Shown: positions 22,502 to 35,000 of the stretch, piece by piece | Layout: each line of letters starts with the position of its first letter | How positions within the stretch are numbered: the first letter of the stretch is position 1 | DNA from: Cyclospora cayetanensis | Taxonomy: Eukaryota > Apicomplexa > Conoidasida > Eucoccidiorida > Eimeriidae | Direction of reading: 5' to 3' | Assembly: GCF_002999335.1 (NCBI RefSeq) | Contig: NW_020312079.1 | Span: 44,771 to 108,770 of the forward strand | Length of the DNA: 64,000 bases | Program-made: the position numbers and the translations under genes | The notes under the pieces: model-generated | What the model was told of the DNA's origin: nothing | Seen by the model: only the letters and a program-made list of their open reading frames with translations | Databases searched by the model: none

Positions 22502-25500
22502 ATGGAGAGTCCTGAGATGCGGATAAGCATCAACAGGAAGATAGCGCAGCTGACCAGGGTAATACAACGCCTTAGCACAACTCAAGAAGATCATGAGCTC
22601 CATCTGCAGAGGCTCACGGACGCTTATGAACAGGAGATAGAAGAAATCATCCTGGAGGCTAATGCCAAACTTAGTGCATGCGGACGGGCGGCCAGGGAGG
22701 CGCACATTAGCAAAGTCACTGATGCTGTAGGGCCGTGGCCAGACAACTATGCATAGCAAACCTGAGCTCTAAGCTAATTGGCTCCTAAGGCAGTTCCGAA
22801 AAAAGTCCTGCCTATGTTCCGCTGCTTCAGGCTGTGGGGATCCGGCTATTTAGGGAGCTCGGGAAACCTTGTTGCGCCTTCTTCATAGAACGGAGGCTAT
22901 CCGTTCAGCACAGTAGAGAGCCTAGTTTACTCAATTCCCAATAGACATCTGATTAGCCTATAGTACATCATTTAAGCGCTCTACAAATGCATCCTTGTGT
23001 ACCTATGTGTAGGAGGTCACAGAGCTGAAGCAGAAGCTACTGGCCGCATCAGCAGCGGCTGCGTGTGAGCTGACAAAGTATAAGGCAGCGCTAGATGCTG
23101 AAACGCTCAAAAAGCAAGAGCAGTGGGACAAGCAGCTTTCTAAAGTGCAGAGTAAGGCTTCTGCACTCTTTGTCGAGCACCTGCCTCCAAAAGGTCGCCA
23201 GTCTCTCCTACCTCTGACAGCCCTTCTGCTCGTGGCCGTTGTTCCCTCCCTGATGGCGGCTTTGTTTTCTCTTCTGGCGTTCCTGCACCCCTTTGATTTC
23301 TTGTGCTCTTTCTTGGCTTCAGGCGAGTGGAGATGTTGGCAGTCTTCCCTGGCAACAGCTTCGGATGCGTTGCGCAAGGCCTCGGAGGAATTCGAGGCAT
23401 CACGTGAGGCCCTGCAGATCCAAATACAGGAGCTGTCCACCGAAAATGACACGCTCAACAAAGAAGTAAACCTAGCTAAACAGGTAATACACGGTTGTAT
23501 TTGCACCTACAGAACGCCTCTAGATCGATATGTACATCAACCCCCGTACTTGTGATGTATTCCTTGGCCCCCCCCCTCAAGCAGGACCTGTGAAGATCCA
23601 CAAAACGCCCGATGTAGCGAAAGGGGGAGAAAAATACACAAGTCAGAGTGAAGGAAACAAAAGCGCACAATATATGGGTTGTTCATTGTGGCAATAAGTG
23701 ACAGATTCCCCCCCCAAATCTAAGACGACAGCAGCTTGGCTAAGTACGTAGAGGCAGGCAGCCGATAGTTTCCCAGCAGTCACTGCGTGTATGGAGGCAC
23801 ACACTGACCGTTTTAGAACTTTCTATGTGCCGCATCATGAGAACGAGGATTGTGAAAAATGCCTGTCTAGTGAACAAATTCCTTAGTTTTCAGTCTTCTC
23901 GTCATCCCTCGTTTTGAATATAAATCTGGAGTTGTAACATCTATAACCAATTCACTCAATCGTGCAAATGCAGATGAGGTGGTATGGAACAGGATTCTCG
24001 TAGATAGCACAGAGCTTTATGCGGATCCTTATGAACAACATTGCGGGCAGCAGCTTGATGAGGGGATCTCGTATCGAAGGAGAGAAGCACACAAGTTACC
24101 TGTCAGTAGCGAGGCGCTACTGTTGCTCACTTTCTCAGGAAATAAAACGAGCGACATCAGAAGCTGTAGAGCTGCGACATCGGCTGGCGGAAGTTATAGC
24201 ACAACGCGAAGCAGCAGAAGCAGAAGCAGCGGCAGCAGTAAACCTCTCGGAGACGCAGCAGAGGACCAGCGGGCAACAACACCAAAAACTTGAAGCTGAG
24301 CTGCAGAGAGTGCAGCGATTGAGACATGAAGAGCAACAGGGACACGAAAAAGCAGTCACCCTGCTGGAGAGAGAGTGCGCAAGACGAGGCTCAGATTTGT
24401 TATTATTCTGCATTGCACTATGGCTGCAGAAGTTGTTGATTCTTTGGCAGCTGCTCTCTGATCTCTTGTGTGCTGCACGTCGCTTTTGCACCCGGTTGAA
24501 TGTCTTCGAAGACTATAAAGCGGCCTTAGCGAGTGCTTGATGGAGCTGATTTCCCGGGTGGCACGGTGGTGCTAGTATGGTCATTGTCGATTTCGGTGTT
24601 TGTGAAGGCTTACAGAGGTGCGGGGGAAGGCCAAGAGGGCGGAAGAAGCGAGCCTAAGAGTTGAAGAGGAATTCTCGAGGATGCAGAGCCTCCTAGCCCA
24701 ACAGCTGGTGAGTTCCTCTTCTAAGCTCCTTGCTGAGATGGCCGCCTTCCAAATCAAGGGCCTCTCTATGCAGACATCTAGAGATACTCTTTGGAAGACG
24801 AGCGGCACTACCTAAACGGTGCAATTTTCAATTTTTGTAAAGGAAGGGCTTGCGTCAAGAACAAGGGGCTCCTTCACGGAATGATAAAAGAGGGCCTGCA
24901 ATGTATCCCCTAGCAAGAAGCCTCTTTTCGGACAATAGGTAGTTCTCTCTGTGTGAGCTCCATTATGGGAATTAATTCGGTGTATGTGAGCCGAATACTC
25001 TTGCTGGGACCCAAGAATGCCTTTTTATAAGAATGCGTGTTCAGGCGGAGCGAGAGGCCTTGGAGCGAGAGCTGCAAAGCCTCAGGAAGCACGTGAAGGA
25101 GCTGCAGGAGACTTTAGAGATAGTACGCAGGTCAGTATTGGACTCTGAGCCCAAAACCCTAGCGTCCTCTCGCCCAACGATCGTAAAGCCAAAAGTACAG
25201 CTTCTCGGTAGCGTCTGGAACCGAAAGGAAAAAAATCTGAGTCCTGGATTTGACAAATAGGGCGGTATCTGCAATGCTTTCTTCCTCCCTTGACCGTGTT
25301 TGCGGGGCCATTTTCTTCTTGCCGCTAGCGCATTTCATGAGACGGGGGGTGGCGGGTGGGTTTGCGCTACGTACTCATTTAGCTGGGGTTTATGAGCTTG
25401 TGGCTTGTGCTTTGTGCCTGTGGATGAAGAGAGTGTGTGGTGATGCAGGCCAAGGAGCAAGAAGTGGCGGTCGATTTGTTATCTGAACGCGAGCTACGGG

Positions 25501-28500
25501 TTGCAGCAGCCAGGAGCTATGACCAGATGATCTCAGCCATGGAACAGGATGGATTAGAGAAAGAGGCAAAGCTCCAACAGTTGGTAGAGCGATGCAAAGA
25601 ATTGGAGGGTATGTGTTTTCCGAGTCTTGCTGTCGTTGCTTGAGGCTAGAGTTTTGTGGCTTAGATGTAGGGGTAACGCTGAGGCTGAGAGCTAGAAGTA
25701 GCGCTTTGGCTGTGTTAGCAGAGCCCTTCCTAGGCAGCATTGCTGCAGCGTGCAAAATATCTGAGCTCACCTCCAAGGAATCCCGCTTTTCACGACTTTG
25801 GTCTGCCGAGTAAAGATCTCAACAGTGCATTCCCTGTGACAAGCATGGTTTTGGGAGTGGTCAGCGTGCATGCACTGCCTTCTATCACCGCTTTTAGGCC
25901 TACTTGAGGAGACCGCCCTACAGAGTACTGAGCGACTCAAAGAAAAAGGAGATGCCTGTCAGCAACAGCTGGAACGTCAAAAGCAGGAGCTCCATGACGC
26001 GTACTTAGCTAATAGGCGACTGCACGAAAAGGCAACATGAACCCTAACCCTCAATACACATTAATTTTTTCAGCATCTGGAGCTTCAGACCGTGACCTAT
26101 ATCCTGAGGCCTCCACCTTCAGAGCTTAAAGCGTCAGCATGCCTAAAGGCTTATTTGTTTAGTAATTAGCACAGGCAGTCGATAAAATAATGTGGGAGGA
26201 GAATGCTGCAGCTGGAAGAGGCGCTGATGGCAGAAAAAGAGGCGAAGGAGGCCGAGGAACTCAGCAGGAGCCGCATGGAAGAGGCAGTGAGCCAAGAGGA
26301 ATATAACAGTTAGGAACAAGGGCTTCTGGCTTCAGCTTTTTGACTGTTCAGTGTTTATCTCTAACTGCACGGTGCTAATGTCTGTGAGGAACAGGTGCGC
26401 ATGGCCGACGACCGAGTGGAGGAGGTCGCCCTCTCTGCGAGAACAGAAGCTGCGGAGAGGGCCGTGCAGACTGCGGAGTCCCTTCGCATCGTATGCGCTA
26501 GACCTTCAGGCACAAACTGTGAATGCTTTAACTTGCATCCCTGCCTGAAGCTGTAGCTCAAGCCTTCAACAGACTAAGAGGGCTTGGATTCATGGTCTAG
26601 GGTCTGAGTTTGGAAACTGCCATGCAGCTAAAGGAACAACTTGCAGACTCCGAGAGGAAGCGATCTGAGACGTCCATTGCTCTGGAAAAGCTTGAAAGGT
26701 ACAATGGGCACTCGCTCTATACTGAACCTTCGATACTAGTTCAGCAACTCTCTCCTTGCCGTTTCTTCCAGTTTCTCTAGGTCTATGCATATAAGCGGTT
26801 AAGCTTGGAGGTCTTGCCTGCCATGCAGCACGAGAGAAGAGCAGGTACGAGAAATGCACAGACTGCAGACGGCGCTACACGAAAAGGAGGCAGCCCTTAG
26901 AGAGGCTGAAGAGGCGGTAGCGGAGCTATCTCGCAGCAGGAGTGACATGGAGAGAAAGGCTCACGAGCTGAAGGAGGTATACCGCTTGCGGTCCTGTTGC
27001 TCCCAATACACAACTGCTGTTGCCCCCCCTCTCCTGTCATTATCTTGGCTATTATGAGGACGCTTTGCCCCCTTTGGGAGCAGCAACGGTGGCCTCGCAG
27101 CCTTGCCTTGCTGTCTGCTCTTCACTTTTGTCTATGCTCCTACCAATACGCCCTCACAGCACACCTTTCCAGGCGCCTTGTTGTCGTTCCACTATCCTTG
27201 TCCTGCTGCTCCAACAAGCTGAAAAGGTTTCGCCTTTCGGTCGTTTGAGTCCCTTTAGGTCGTTAGTTGAATCACTGCTTGTGATATCGCCCCTCAGGCC
27301 AGCGCCATGCGCCTGCGCCACTTGCAGTCTCAGTGTTCAGAGGCAGCAGCAAGAGCTGTAGAGCTCGAAAGGAAGCTGCTAGAAGCGCAGAGTACAAACA
27401 AAAGAGACCTACAAGAATCATGGCAGGTGGAGCAGAGTCTCAGGGCACAAATTAGGGATGCGCAAGAGCGAGCTACGCACGAACAGAAAAATTGTGAACA
27501 CCTGAAGTGGGAACTAGAAAACACGCAGAAGCAGGTCAGACGGAGATGCTGTTGATGCTGGTGCTTCTGGATGAAGCGTAGAGAGGCTTCCGGCTCCAAA
27601 CGTGTAGCTTAAAGGTGTAACTCGCTACGACAAAGAAGCGCACCATGTATAGAGTGACTAGGCTACTGCTGCTGCTCCTAGTGACGATGATGCAGGAGAA
27701 GCTGCTGCAGCTGACAGTGGCAGAACTGAGAGCCCGCCTTGTTGCGGAGGAAACTGCCAACAAACAGGAAGCAGTAAGATATCAAGAGGAGCTGCAAAAG
27801 CAGCGGGATGCCCTCAATGCGGAGCAAGAGCAGGCACTTGCTGCCGCAGCCTCTTTAGCCGCAGCAGAGAGAGCATCCCTTCAGCAAGGCTTTCAAGAGG
27901 CAATGAAGCAAGCCGAACAGCAAATGGAGACACAAAAGCAGGCCCTGAAAGCGGAGCTGATGGCCAGGCACTCAGCGCAGGTATCCCTTCCGTATCTTTA
28001 GCTATAAGCCCTAGACTGATAGCCGCGCTCCTGAACCCCTTTTAAGTTTTGCGTCCCTTCTTTTTCCCAGCTGCAAGCCGTCACATGCAGCCACAGAGCA
28101 AAGCAGGAAGAGGAGGCGAAGGAACACCACAAGGAGATGCAGGATCTTGAGACGCGGCTTAGGGAATCTGCTGCCGCTGCTGCTGCTGCTGCCGCAGCGC
28201 GGCTCAAGGCTGCAACAGACCAGACAGCGTCAATGAAGGAGCTGCTACAGACCACCAACCAGGTAGAGCTCACGCATTACTTTGCAGACCCCTAAACGAT
28301 AGTTTGGGTCCTCAAATTCCAAACCCAAGACATGCTTTTCAGAACGCTCTTATTGTTGTCAGCAACTGGAGGCTACTACAGAAGAACGAAAGAGTTTGGA
28401 GCGGACGCTCGAGTGCCTCCGTGCCTCCCAACACGAGGCCATTGCAGCGCTGAAAGCAGAGAGGGTGAAACACGAGGAGGAGATGAAGGCCAAGGAGGAG

Positions 28501-29380
28501 GAGGCACAGCAAAGAGAAAGGGCGGTCGAACTGCTCATGAAGCTAAATCAAGAGACACTCGAGGTATCTGCAAAGGCCTGCTTCAGCACATATCAGGAGG
28601 TGCAAGTAGAGGGATACACTGACAACAATTCATGGCGATCAAGTAACGGGTTTGGGGGCAGCGTTGGTGCTTGCCTGCAGCGAGAGCACGCGTCTGCCCT
28701 TGCCGATCAAGAAAAGGAGCATCAAGCGGAGAAGTCATTGCTACAGAGCCGCATGTCCACCATAGAAAAGGAAATGGAGGAACAACAGAGACACTTAGAT
28801 AGGAGGCCCTCCCGACAAGAAGACCTGGAAACTATTGATGCCCTCACCAAGGCACTAAAGGATGCAAACGTCCGGGGATCCAGCTTTCTACTTGGGGGCT
28901 CTAAGTTGGAATATAGGGCTTACGGCTCAGAGCGCAGCGCAGACGTCAACAAACATGTTGCCGTATTCCGGTGTGGAAAATGCTCGGCTTTGGGACAAGG
29001 GCTCTGGGTTTGATGTCAGGAGTGTCCAGATGGCCGTTTGCTTGCAGGAGAGCGTTACGCAACGTGAAGAGATCGTGCGACGTCTCAAACTGGAGCTCGT
29101 AAACAGGTGAGAATCAGGGATTAGAAGGAGCTTTCCTGACTTCCTAGTGTTCAGAGTTGCTCAGCGTTTGGTTCCCGCTGCTTTTGATGTCCTCAGCGAC
29201 AGAACGTACAACAAGGTATTTGGATCCGACCCGAAGGCGGGACTTGTTAATCCCTTAGAAAGGCCCAACATTCAGAGCAGGGCAAGAAGAAGCACCGGTT
29301 CTTTTATGGCTTCCTCCCAGACAGGTCAACCTTATAGAGCTTATAAAACAATCAGGTGTAGCAATATACAACATACATGA
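22502..29380 (+). CDS. FAM184-like coiled-coil protein, 19 exons
   Basis: Exons: 22502-22726, 23013-23151, 23323-23483, 24139-24388, 24616-24707, 25045-25134, 25449-25608, 25898-26031, 26212-26286, 26395-26490, 26628-26698, 26829-26976, 27298-27534, 27696-27980, 28071-28262, 28363-28563, 28681-28869, 29048-29106, 29197-29380. All phases agree and give 995 residues. The N-terminus RKIAQLTRVIQRL with DAYEQEIEEIILEANAKL matches the FAM184 N-terminal signature. The middle is continuous Glu/Gln/Ala/Arg-rich heptad coiled coil. The C-terminus RTYNKVFGSDPKAGLVNPL matches the family's conserved tail. FAM184 proteins are poorly characterised; a structural or cytoskeletal role is only inferred. The exons ending at 24388 and 26031 are followed by GC, not GT. 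The donor at 25134 (TCA|GTATTG) was chosen over CAG|GTCAGT because only it keeps phase. Confidence 0.85.
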
Positions 29381-30742
29381 TGTAGACCCAGATCTATGCA
29401 CGTTTCCTGCGGTCTGCAGGGGCCCATCTACATACGCTGATCCCTCTGCTTTGATCCGAGTTTCACTTCGTTAGTTTCGTAGACATTTGCTGTTTTTTTG
29501 CTTGCTTTAGCATTGCGACGAGGATCCCTTACTTTCTTTAGCCAGATCCCCCGAAGTTCGTCCATCGGTTTGCCTCCATGAGGTTACTTTGGCAAATTGG
29601 GGTACGAAGACTGGCCATTTATTTTAATATGTGTGTATGTCTCTGCCCCCTCTCCATTTTCGTACTACCTCTTCCTTTCCTCTCTCTGCCGCTTCCTCGT
29701 CTGTGGGCCCTTGCCTCTGCTTGGGTCTCTGTCACTACATGTCTAACTGCTTACCCTGCAGTCCTAGCTTCTGACTCTCCCGGATTATCTTTTGCGCTTG
29801 TAATGTTTGAGGTTTATCGCTTTTCCTACCTTTGGCTGTTCTTCGAGCTTTGCCTGTAAAATTACCACATGTGGTTTCTGGTTTCTTTTACTGAGCAATC
29901 TGCCCATCGGCAGTGCACTCCAGCCATATGTATTCTTCGTAGTGCGGCCTCCCCTGGAGAACTGTATTGCTAACGTAGAGGCTTGCTGCACTCCCTCTTA
30001 GGGGAGTTTTCCTTACCTGCACTCGCGTACAAGTAAAAGAACGAGCCTCACTTACAAACATGCTTAATAACACGAAGAGAGCCCTTACAAAAATCTAGAC
30101 AAACGTTTTTGTTTACTTGAATAGTTTGCCAAAGCTTCTACACGTACTTGAGTAGGCGCCTAAATAGATACATGAAAGGATGATAAGATATTAAGGTTTA
30201 GTGATACGGCAAATATACTGCCAAGTTCGCATGCATAGCTGTCGACGGAGTCTTATAAGACAGATGTAAGTCTCAAGGAATTTCTAGGGCTTGTGGCATC
30301 CCATGCGATGTAGGGACACCTCTCGCCATTTGACTGATTGTGTCAGTACCTTTGTTCCGCAGTTGGTTCCTTCTCGATTCGTTCTCCGGCGGCTCTACCC
30401 GACCACTTGCATGCGCAGCATTCAATCCACCCGGGAACCTGTTCCCTGCCTTCGGGTCTTAATGTGGATCCCCGTGTCCCGAGTGCCACCAGCTCTGACA
30501 TATGGCTCTAGCTAGTTAGCTGCTTTCAAGCTGCAGCTAGCCCTAATACCAAACTGCCAATTCAACTGGACTTTTAGGGCTGCCCACCCTTTTGTAGGTC
30601 TCTATCTACGCAATCCAGTGGTAGCTCATGTTAACTTGTCGCGTGTAGCTATGACGAGTAGCACCTTTCTCCAGGCCAACGGCACCCATGATCAACTAAT
30701 GAAATGTCATGTTTTTAGCTGCAGAGGCGCCTGGCCCCGCCG
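29381..30742. other. Intergenic, pyrimidine-rich
   Basis: Downstream of the FAM184-like stop the plus strand is T/C-rich (29600-29860). This produces hydrophobic-looking frames without motifs. No gene is supported up to the tRNA-like sequence at 30743. Confidence 0.45.
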
Positions 30743-30814
30743 GTCCGAATCGTCTAGAGTTTAGGACAACACGTTGTGGCCGTGTAAACCCAGGATTGAT
30801 TCCTGGTTCGGACA
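30743..30814 (+). tRNA. tRNA-His(GTG), possibly divergent
   Basis: The 72 bases fold as a cloverleaf. The acceptor stem GTCCGAA/TTCGGAC has 7 of 7 pairs. The D stem GTCT/GGAC has an 8-base loop. The anticodon stem ACACG/CGTGT carries loop TTGTGGC, so the anticodon is GTG (His). The variable loop has 4 bases, and the T stem CCAGG/CCTGG has loop ATTGATT. The discriminator is A, the base before position 1 is G, and a TTTT run (Pol III terminator) starts 2 bases downstream. Oddities: the T loop lacks the usual TTC (it reads ATT), and the D loop (AGAGTTTA) lacks adjacent G18-G19. All stems are intact. It could be a functional but unusual gene or a recent tRNA pseudogene. Confidence 0.75.
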
Positions 30815-32053
30815 CTTTTCAGTGCGCTGCGAACGTCTTTCATAGACATTTACCTCTGCGATACCCTGACAAAATTCATGATTCCCCATGTGTCTTCCCA
30901 GCTCGATTAGCTCCTGTTTAGTATGTTCCACGTTGCTAAGTAAGCTGGAAGTCGCGCGGTGCAACTATAGGAGATATACTTGAGAAGTCTGACTATCAAA
31001 AAGCTCTTCCGCGCTGCAGAATTTGCATGTGTGCGAAGCTTTGTAGAAAGCACATGTGCAAAAACCACGTAGCTGCAACTGCTGCTACTGCAAAGATGAT
31101 AACGCCCAGCTGCGATGAATATGGGTCCTACCTTCCCCCCCATACGTGAACGCTCGTGCTGAAATGTGCTTTACGCATTTTCCACGCATCTTTCCGCATT
31201 TGCACATCTACAAATATACCAAATGGTATCTTCGACTCTTTACGCATCCCCACAGCCGAGCGTACGCTACCCTCATGCAAACACCTTGCGCCGTCTGTAG
31301 GGTATTCTTAAGGTATGCTGCGGTCATCTCTGCTCCGCGTTCACATGGGGCAAAACCATTTACCCTTGTGAAGCTTCAGGGATAAAGAGCACAAGGGTGA
31401 TCATGAATGGGCAAATATGGGACGGCACTAGGATTATACACGGTAGAGCACCGGGGGTCTAGGGCAGTGCTCAAGCTGTGCGTCGTTCCCACAACGCCCG
31501 CCGTTGAGGAACGTGTAGAGTAGTCATTGGGTCCCAATTATGATGCCCACACGGCATTGAACTCCAACACCGTGCACCTGAGAACGAAGCGGCAAACAAG
31601 CCAGCCTGACAGAGTGAAGTAGGGTGACCGCTATTCAGACAACGCAGCAAGCGGGCACACAGACTGAGAGACCCACAATGACACAGGTGGATGAAGAATT
31701 AAAAAAGAGGGCAGAAAGACGCACTACGAACAGGTGCACAAAAGGATCAGAAACGAAGGGAGAATCAGACAAGCGAGGCCAGATTTATTCCGAGACCGAC
31801 AGCAAGAAAGTAAGGCAGAGAACATGTGGGATAGGCAAATATAGGCTCGCAGAGAGTCGGAGTAAGACTGGCGCAGACAGAGCCGCCAATTTCAGTATCC
31901 TGTTGAAAGTGCGGAGAAACTTGGAGTTCACTTTTGTTATAGCTACGGCCGGTCTGGAGCTGCTGCAGGCCCATGCAACGGTACACTCCCGGCATCTCTG
32001 GCAGAACTGCATTTACAGAGCTACTTAGCGCGTTGGCTATTCTTGAAGATGAG
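30815..32053. other. Intergenic between tRNA-His and the CSTF1 3' end
   Basis: No gene is supported. A plus frame at 31624-32028 is rich in Lys/Thr/Arg, starts with a non-ATG codon and has no motif. It partly faces the 3' end of the minus-strand CSTF1 gene. Confidence 0.4.
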
Positions 32054-35000
32054 TTAATGCAAAAAGCTGGGGATATCGGGTTTCGGATACACGTGGCTGT
32101 AGTTCAGGGAATCTGCCAAGGTCATACTCTCCATCCGCCGTGCCGGTAACTGCAGAAAAGCTGAAAGGGGAGGCCGCCATAGCGCAAATCCCGCTGTACC
32201 AGAGGCGCACATAAATGCAGCAGGCTTTCCATTCCTCATTGAGGAGCAGGTCGAAAGAGATGCTTCCAAAGACGCAGCATCGCAGAGCAAAGCTGTGAGG
32301 CACGGGGAGATGGACAGAGGGAGACAAAGCAGCTTAGCGCACCTTGGCCGCTCAGGCCTGTATGGGTGGGGATCCGTAAAGGGAATACGGGCTCCTGTGT
32401 AGGAGCTGAAGAGACTGAGTGGTCCTCCTGCCTCTACAGCACAACCCGCAAACGAAAGTGTGCCTTTGAGATGGACGAGGAGCAGAGGAGGGGAAAAGGG
32501 AGTAATAAAGGCGCAGAAGAGATGCTAGGTGGGACGCAGTCCCAGACCGACACGGCGAGAGACACACAATGGCCTCTTCTTATTAAAATCTGAATAAGGT
32601 ATGAAACAAAGAAGGAAAGAGACACGAGAGACTGGGAGGCTTGCAAGTCAGCATCTATGAGGTGAACTGTTCAAGGTAAAAACTGGAAGTGTGCTCGCAC
32701 AAGGTATAGTGCAGTCATCACAAAAAGAAAGGGTCTATATGGGTCCAGAGAACTTAAGATTTCGAGCTCAAAGCTAACCTCCTCCAGAGAAAGAGGCAAT
32801 GAAGGCCTCTGTCTGCAGGAATACCGACACTGCTCTCCTGTCGGTTCTTGTACCGGTACGGATCGCCAGAAGCTACAGATAGAGCAGAAAGCACAGGAAG
32901 CATTAAGGGCACAAAAGCTCCACTGCTACACCATAGTCATCGCTCCCCTGTTACCAACAGTGTTCTAAAGTAGCTCATAGGGCGACTTCGGGAAAGTGCA
33001 CATTTAGTGTATGAATGGGGAACATAATGAAGTTACCCTGACGGAGGAGGCTGACAAAGAAGTGTCACATATTAAGCTAGCCAGAGGAGGAAGAAGTAGG
33101 TAAATAAAGTGATGCATCCTACCTGTTGCCCTCGCCGTACATCCCATATTCGTGAGTGGCCATCAAACCCCGAAGAAAGTAGAAATCTGAACCACAGGAA
33201 TAGCAGAAAATGGCATAATGCGTACAAGAAGTAGAGCGATGCTAGAGCGAAAGGAGGTATGGAAGGCACATAGGAAAAGCAACGCATATAGCTACTTTAA
33301 AAGAGACATGCGTGCGTCGAACGCCTTCGTCTGCTTCTCCCCGCATCTCAGGACAGCATGAGCGCTTAGAGAGCCAAAGGAAGAAAGAAGGGCGATAAGC
33401 TTTAGGTGCACATACACCCTGGTACGCACCTTCCTGATCGAGACCACATAAGAGATGTAACCGGCATGCCGCTGCATCAGGAGCGCACGCAAGCCCTCAA
33501 CCCGAGCATGCTAAACCGAAACCGCCGGGCACCCGTTGGCCAAGTAAACCAATCAGCAATAAGAATCGAGAAAACGTCACCATTTGAAATTGAATGACGG
33601 TAAGACGGGAGACATCAAATGCACTCACGTGCCTCCTTACTTGTGTGCATCAGGGATTTTGTTAGCTAACAACCCTGTTACTCCGTCAAACAGCTGCAGA
33701 TACACCGCCCACCGATGCAGCAGCCGCATTCAGCGCAGCAGAGGCACCAATATGTGAGACAATTTTAAGCACCGGCCAAACCTTGGTGCTGAATAAGGCT
33801 TGCGTCTGTGTATGTATTGCGCCCCTTCCCCCTAAAATACGTCCAGCCGTGCTGTGCTTGCCGCCTAACTGGAAAACAGATGAAGGGAACACGATGAAGG
33901 GTTAAACGCTCAGGATTCAGTCCTCACGTGAATGCTGCCATCCTCACTCGCCACAGCGAGTACAGTCCCATCTTGGCTGGGTTTGATATCTGTAAGAGGG
34001 CCCTTCTGGTGAGGAGTTGCCCCTAGGACCCCTGGGGCCCGAAGAGAGGCGAATGCCCTGAGAGTTTGAAGGTCGTAGAGTCGGACTATGGGATGAGTCG
34101 TTCCAGCGTAAAGAAACTCTCCACAAGGATGGGCGCTGAGGCACGTTATAGGGAAGACGTCGCGAAGAGTGGCTGCAGGAAAATAGCATGAAGAAGGCGA
34201 AGGGGGGAGCCGGTTGGAAGCGATGGAGGGGGAAAAATTCGCAACAGTGGGAGACAAAGGGCTGTCATGGCAGAATAAACATCCGGAAGTTAGAAGGGAG
34301 GCATACAGCATAGGAAAAAGTAGCAGCAGAGCGACACAAGAGATCGTAATGAAGCTGGCGTTGCTCTCTGTGACATGGTTTTAGGCCTTCGTGGGGTGCT
34401 TCTGCTGATGGTGCTGCCGTGAAGACAGCTGCAACTGCGTACCTATGGGCCCCCCCGCGGGTTTGGCCTTGGTGGCGCTGATGTCAAAGAGCTTCACTGT
34501 GCTGTCACTGCTGCCACTGAAGCAGATCCGGCTGAAGCATCAGCAGCACGAAGCGTAGGCCGTAAAACCAATTGCACTTACAGCAGAGCGCTTCCTATCT
34601 GGACAGGCGAGGGGATATTCGAGATTAGGGGTTCATTTACCTGTCAGGGCTGAGAACCACGGAGCTAACAGGTCCATCGTGTTTCTGGAGGACACGTGCA
34701 TTGCCTGCAGCAACGCCACCAGGAGGACTGCTGCTAGGAGGGCCCCCAACGGTGGCTCCCGGAGTCTCCCTGCCAGACTTCACAGGTAGAAGGCGGACCG
34801 ACCCATCCAGGGCTCCCGCCACCACTACGCTCATATCGCCATTGCATGCAGCGCTGACGCACCCCTGCGTCGAACATGAAGGCGACACTACAAACGTATG
34901 AATGCCGGCGACAGAAGGAAGAGAGCAGGTGGAAAGGGGCTCCACATCAATGCAGGGCCCGCAGGAGCTACGGCGTAAGAATGCACACGAGGTGTTTTAG

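Noticed and set aside
29578..29859. Hydrophobic 93-codon plus frame as a membrane protein
   Set aside because: It arises from a T/C-rich intergenic stretch. It has no motif, no splice partner and compositional bias that explains the Leu/Phe content.
30709..30964. Frames overlapping 30.7-30.96 kb on both strands
   Set aside because: They overlap the tRNA-His-like sequence and have no protein features.
33686..33892. Minus frame reading KVWPVLKIVSHIGASAAL as a CSTF1 exon
   Set aside because: The family-consistent exon in this place is 33693-33641 (LFDGVTGLLANKIPDAH) in another frame with a good acceptor. The longer frame is mostly intron.
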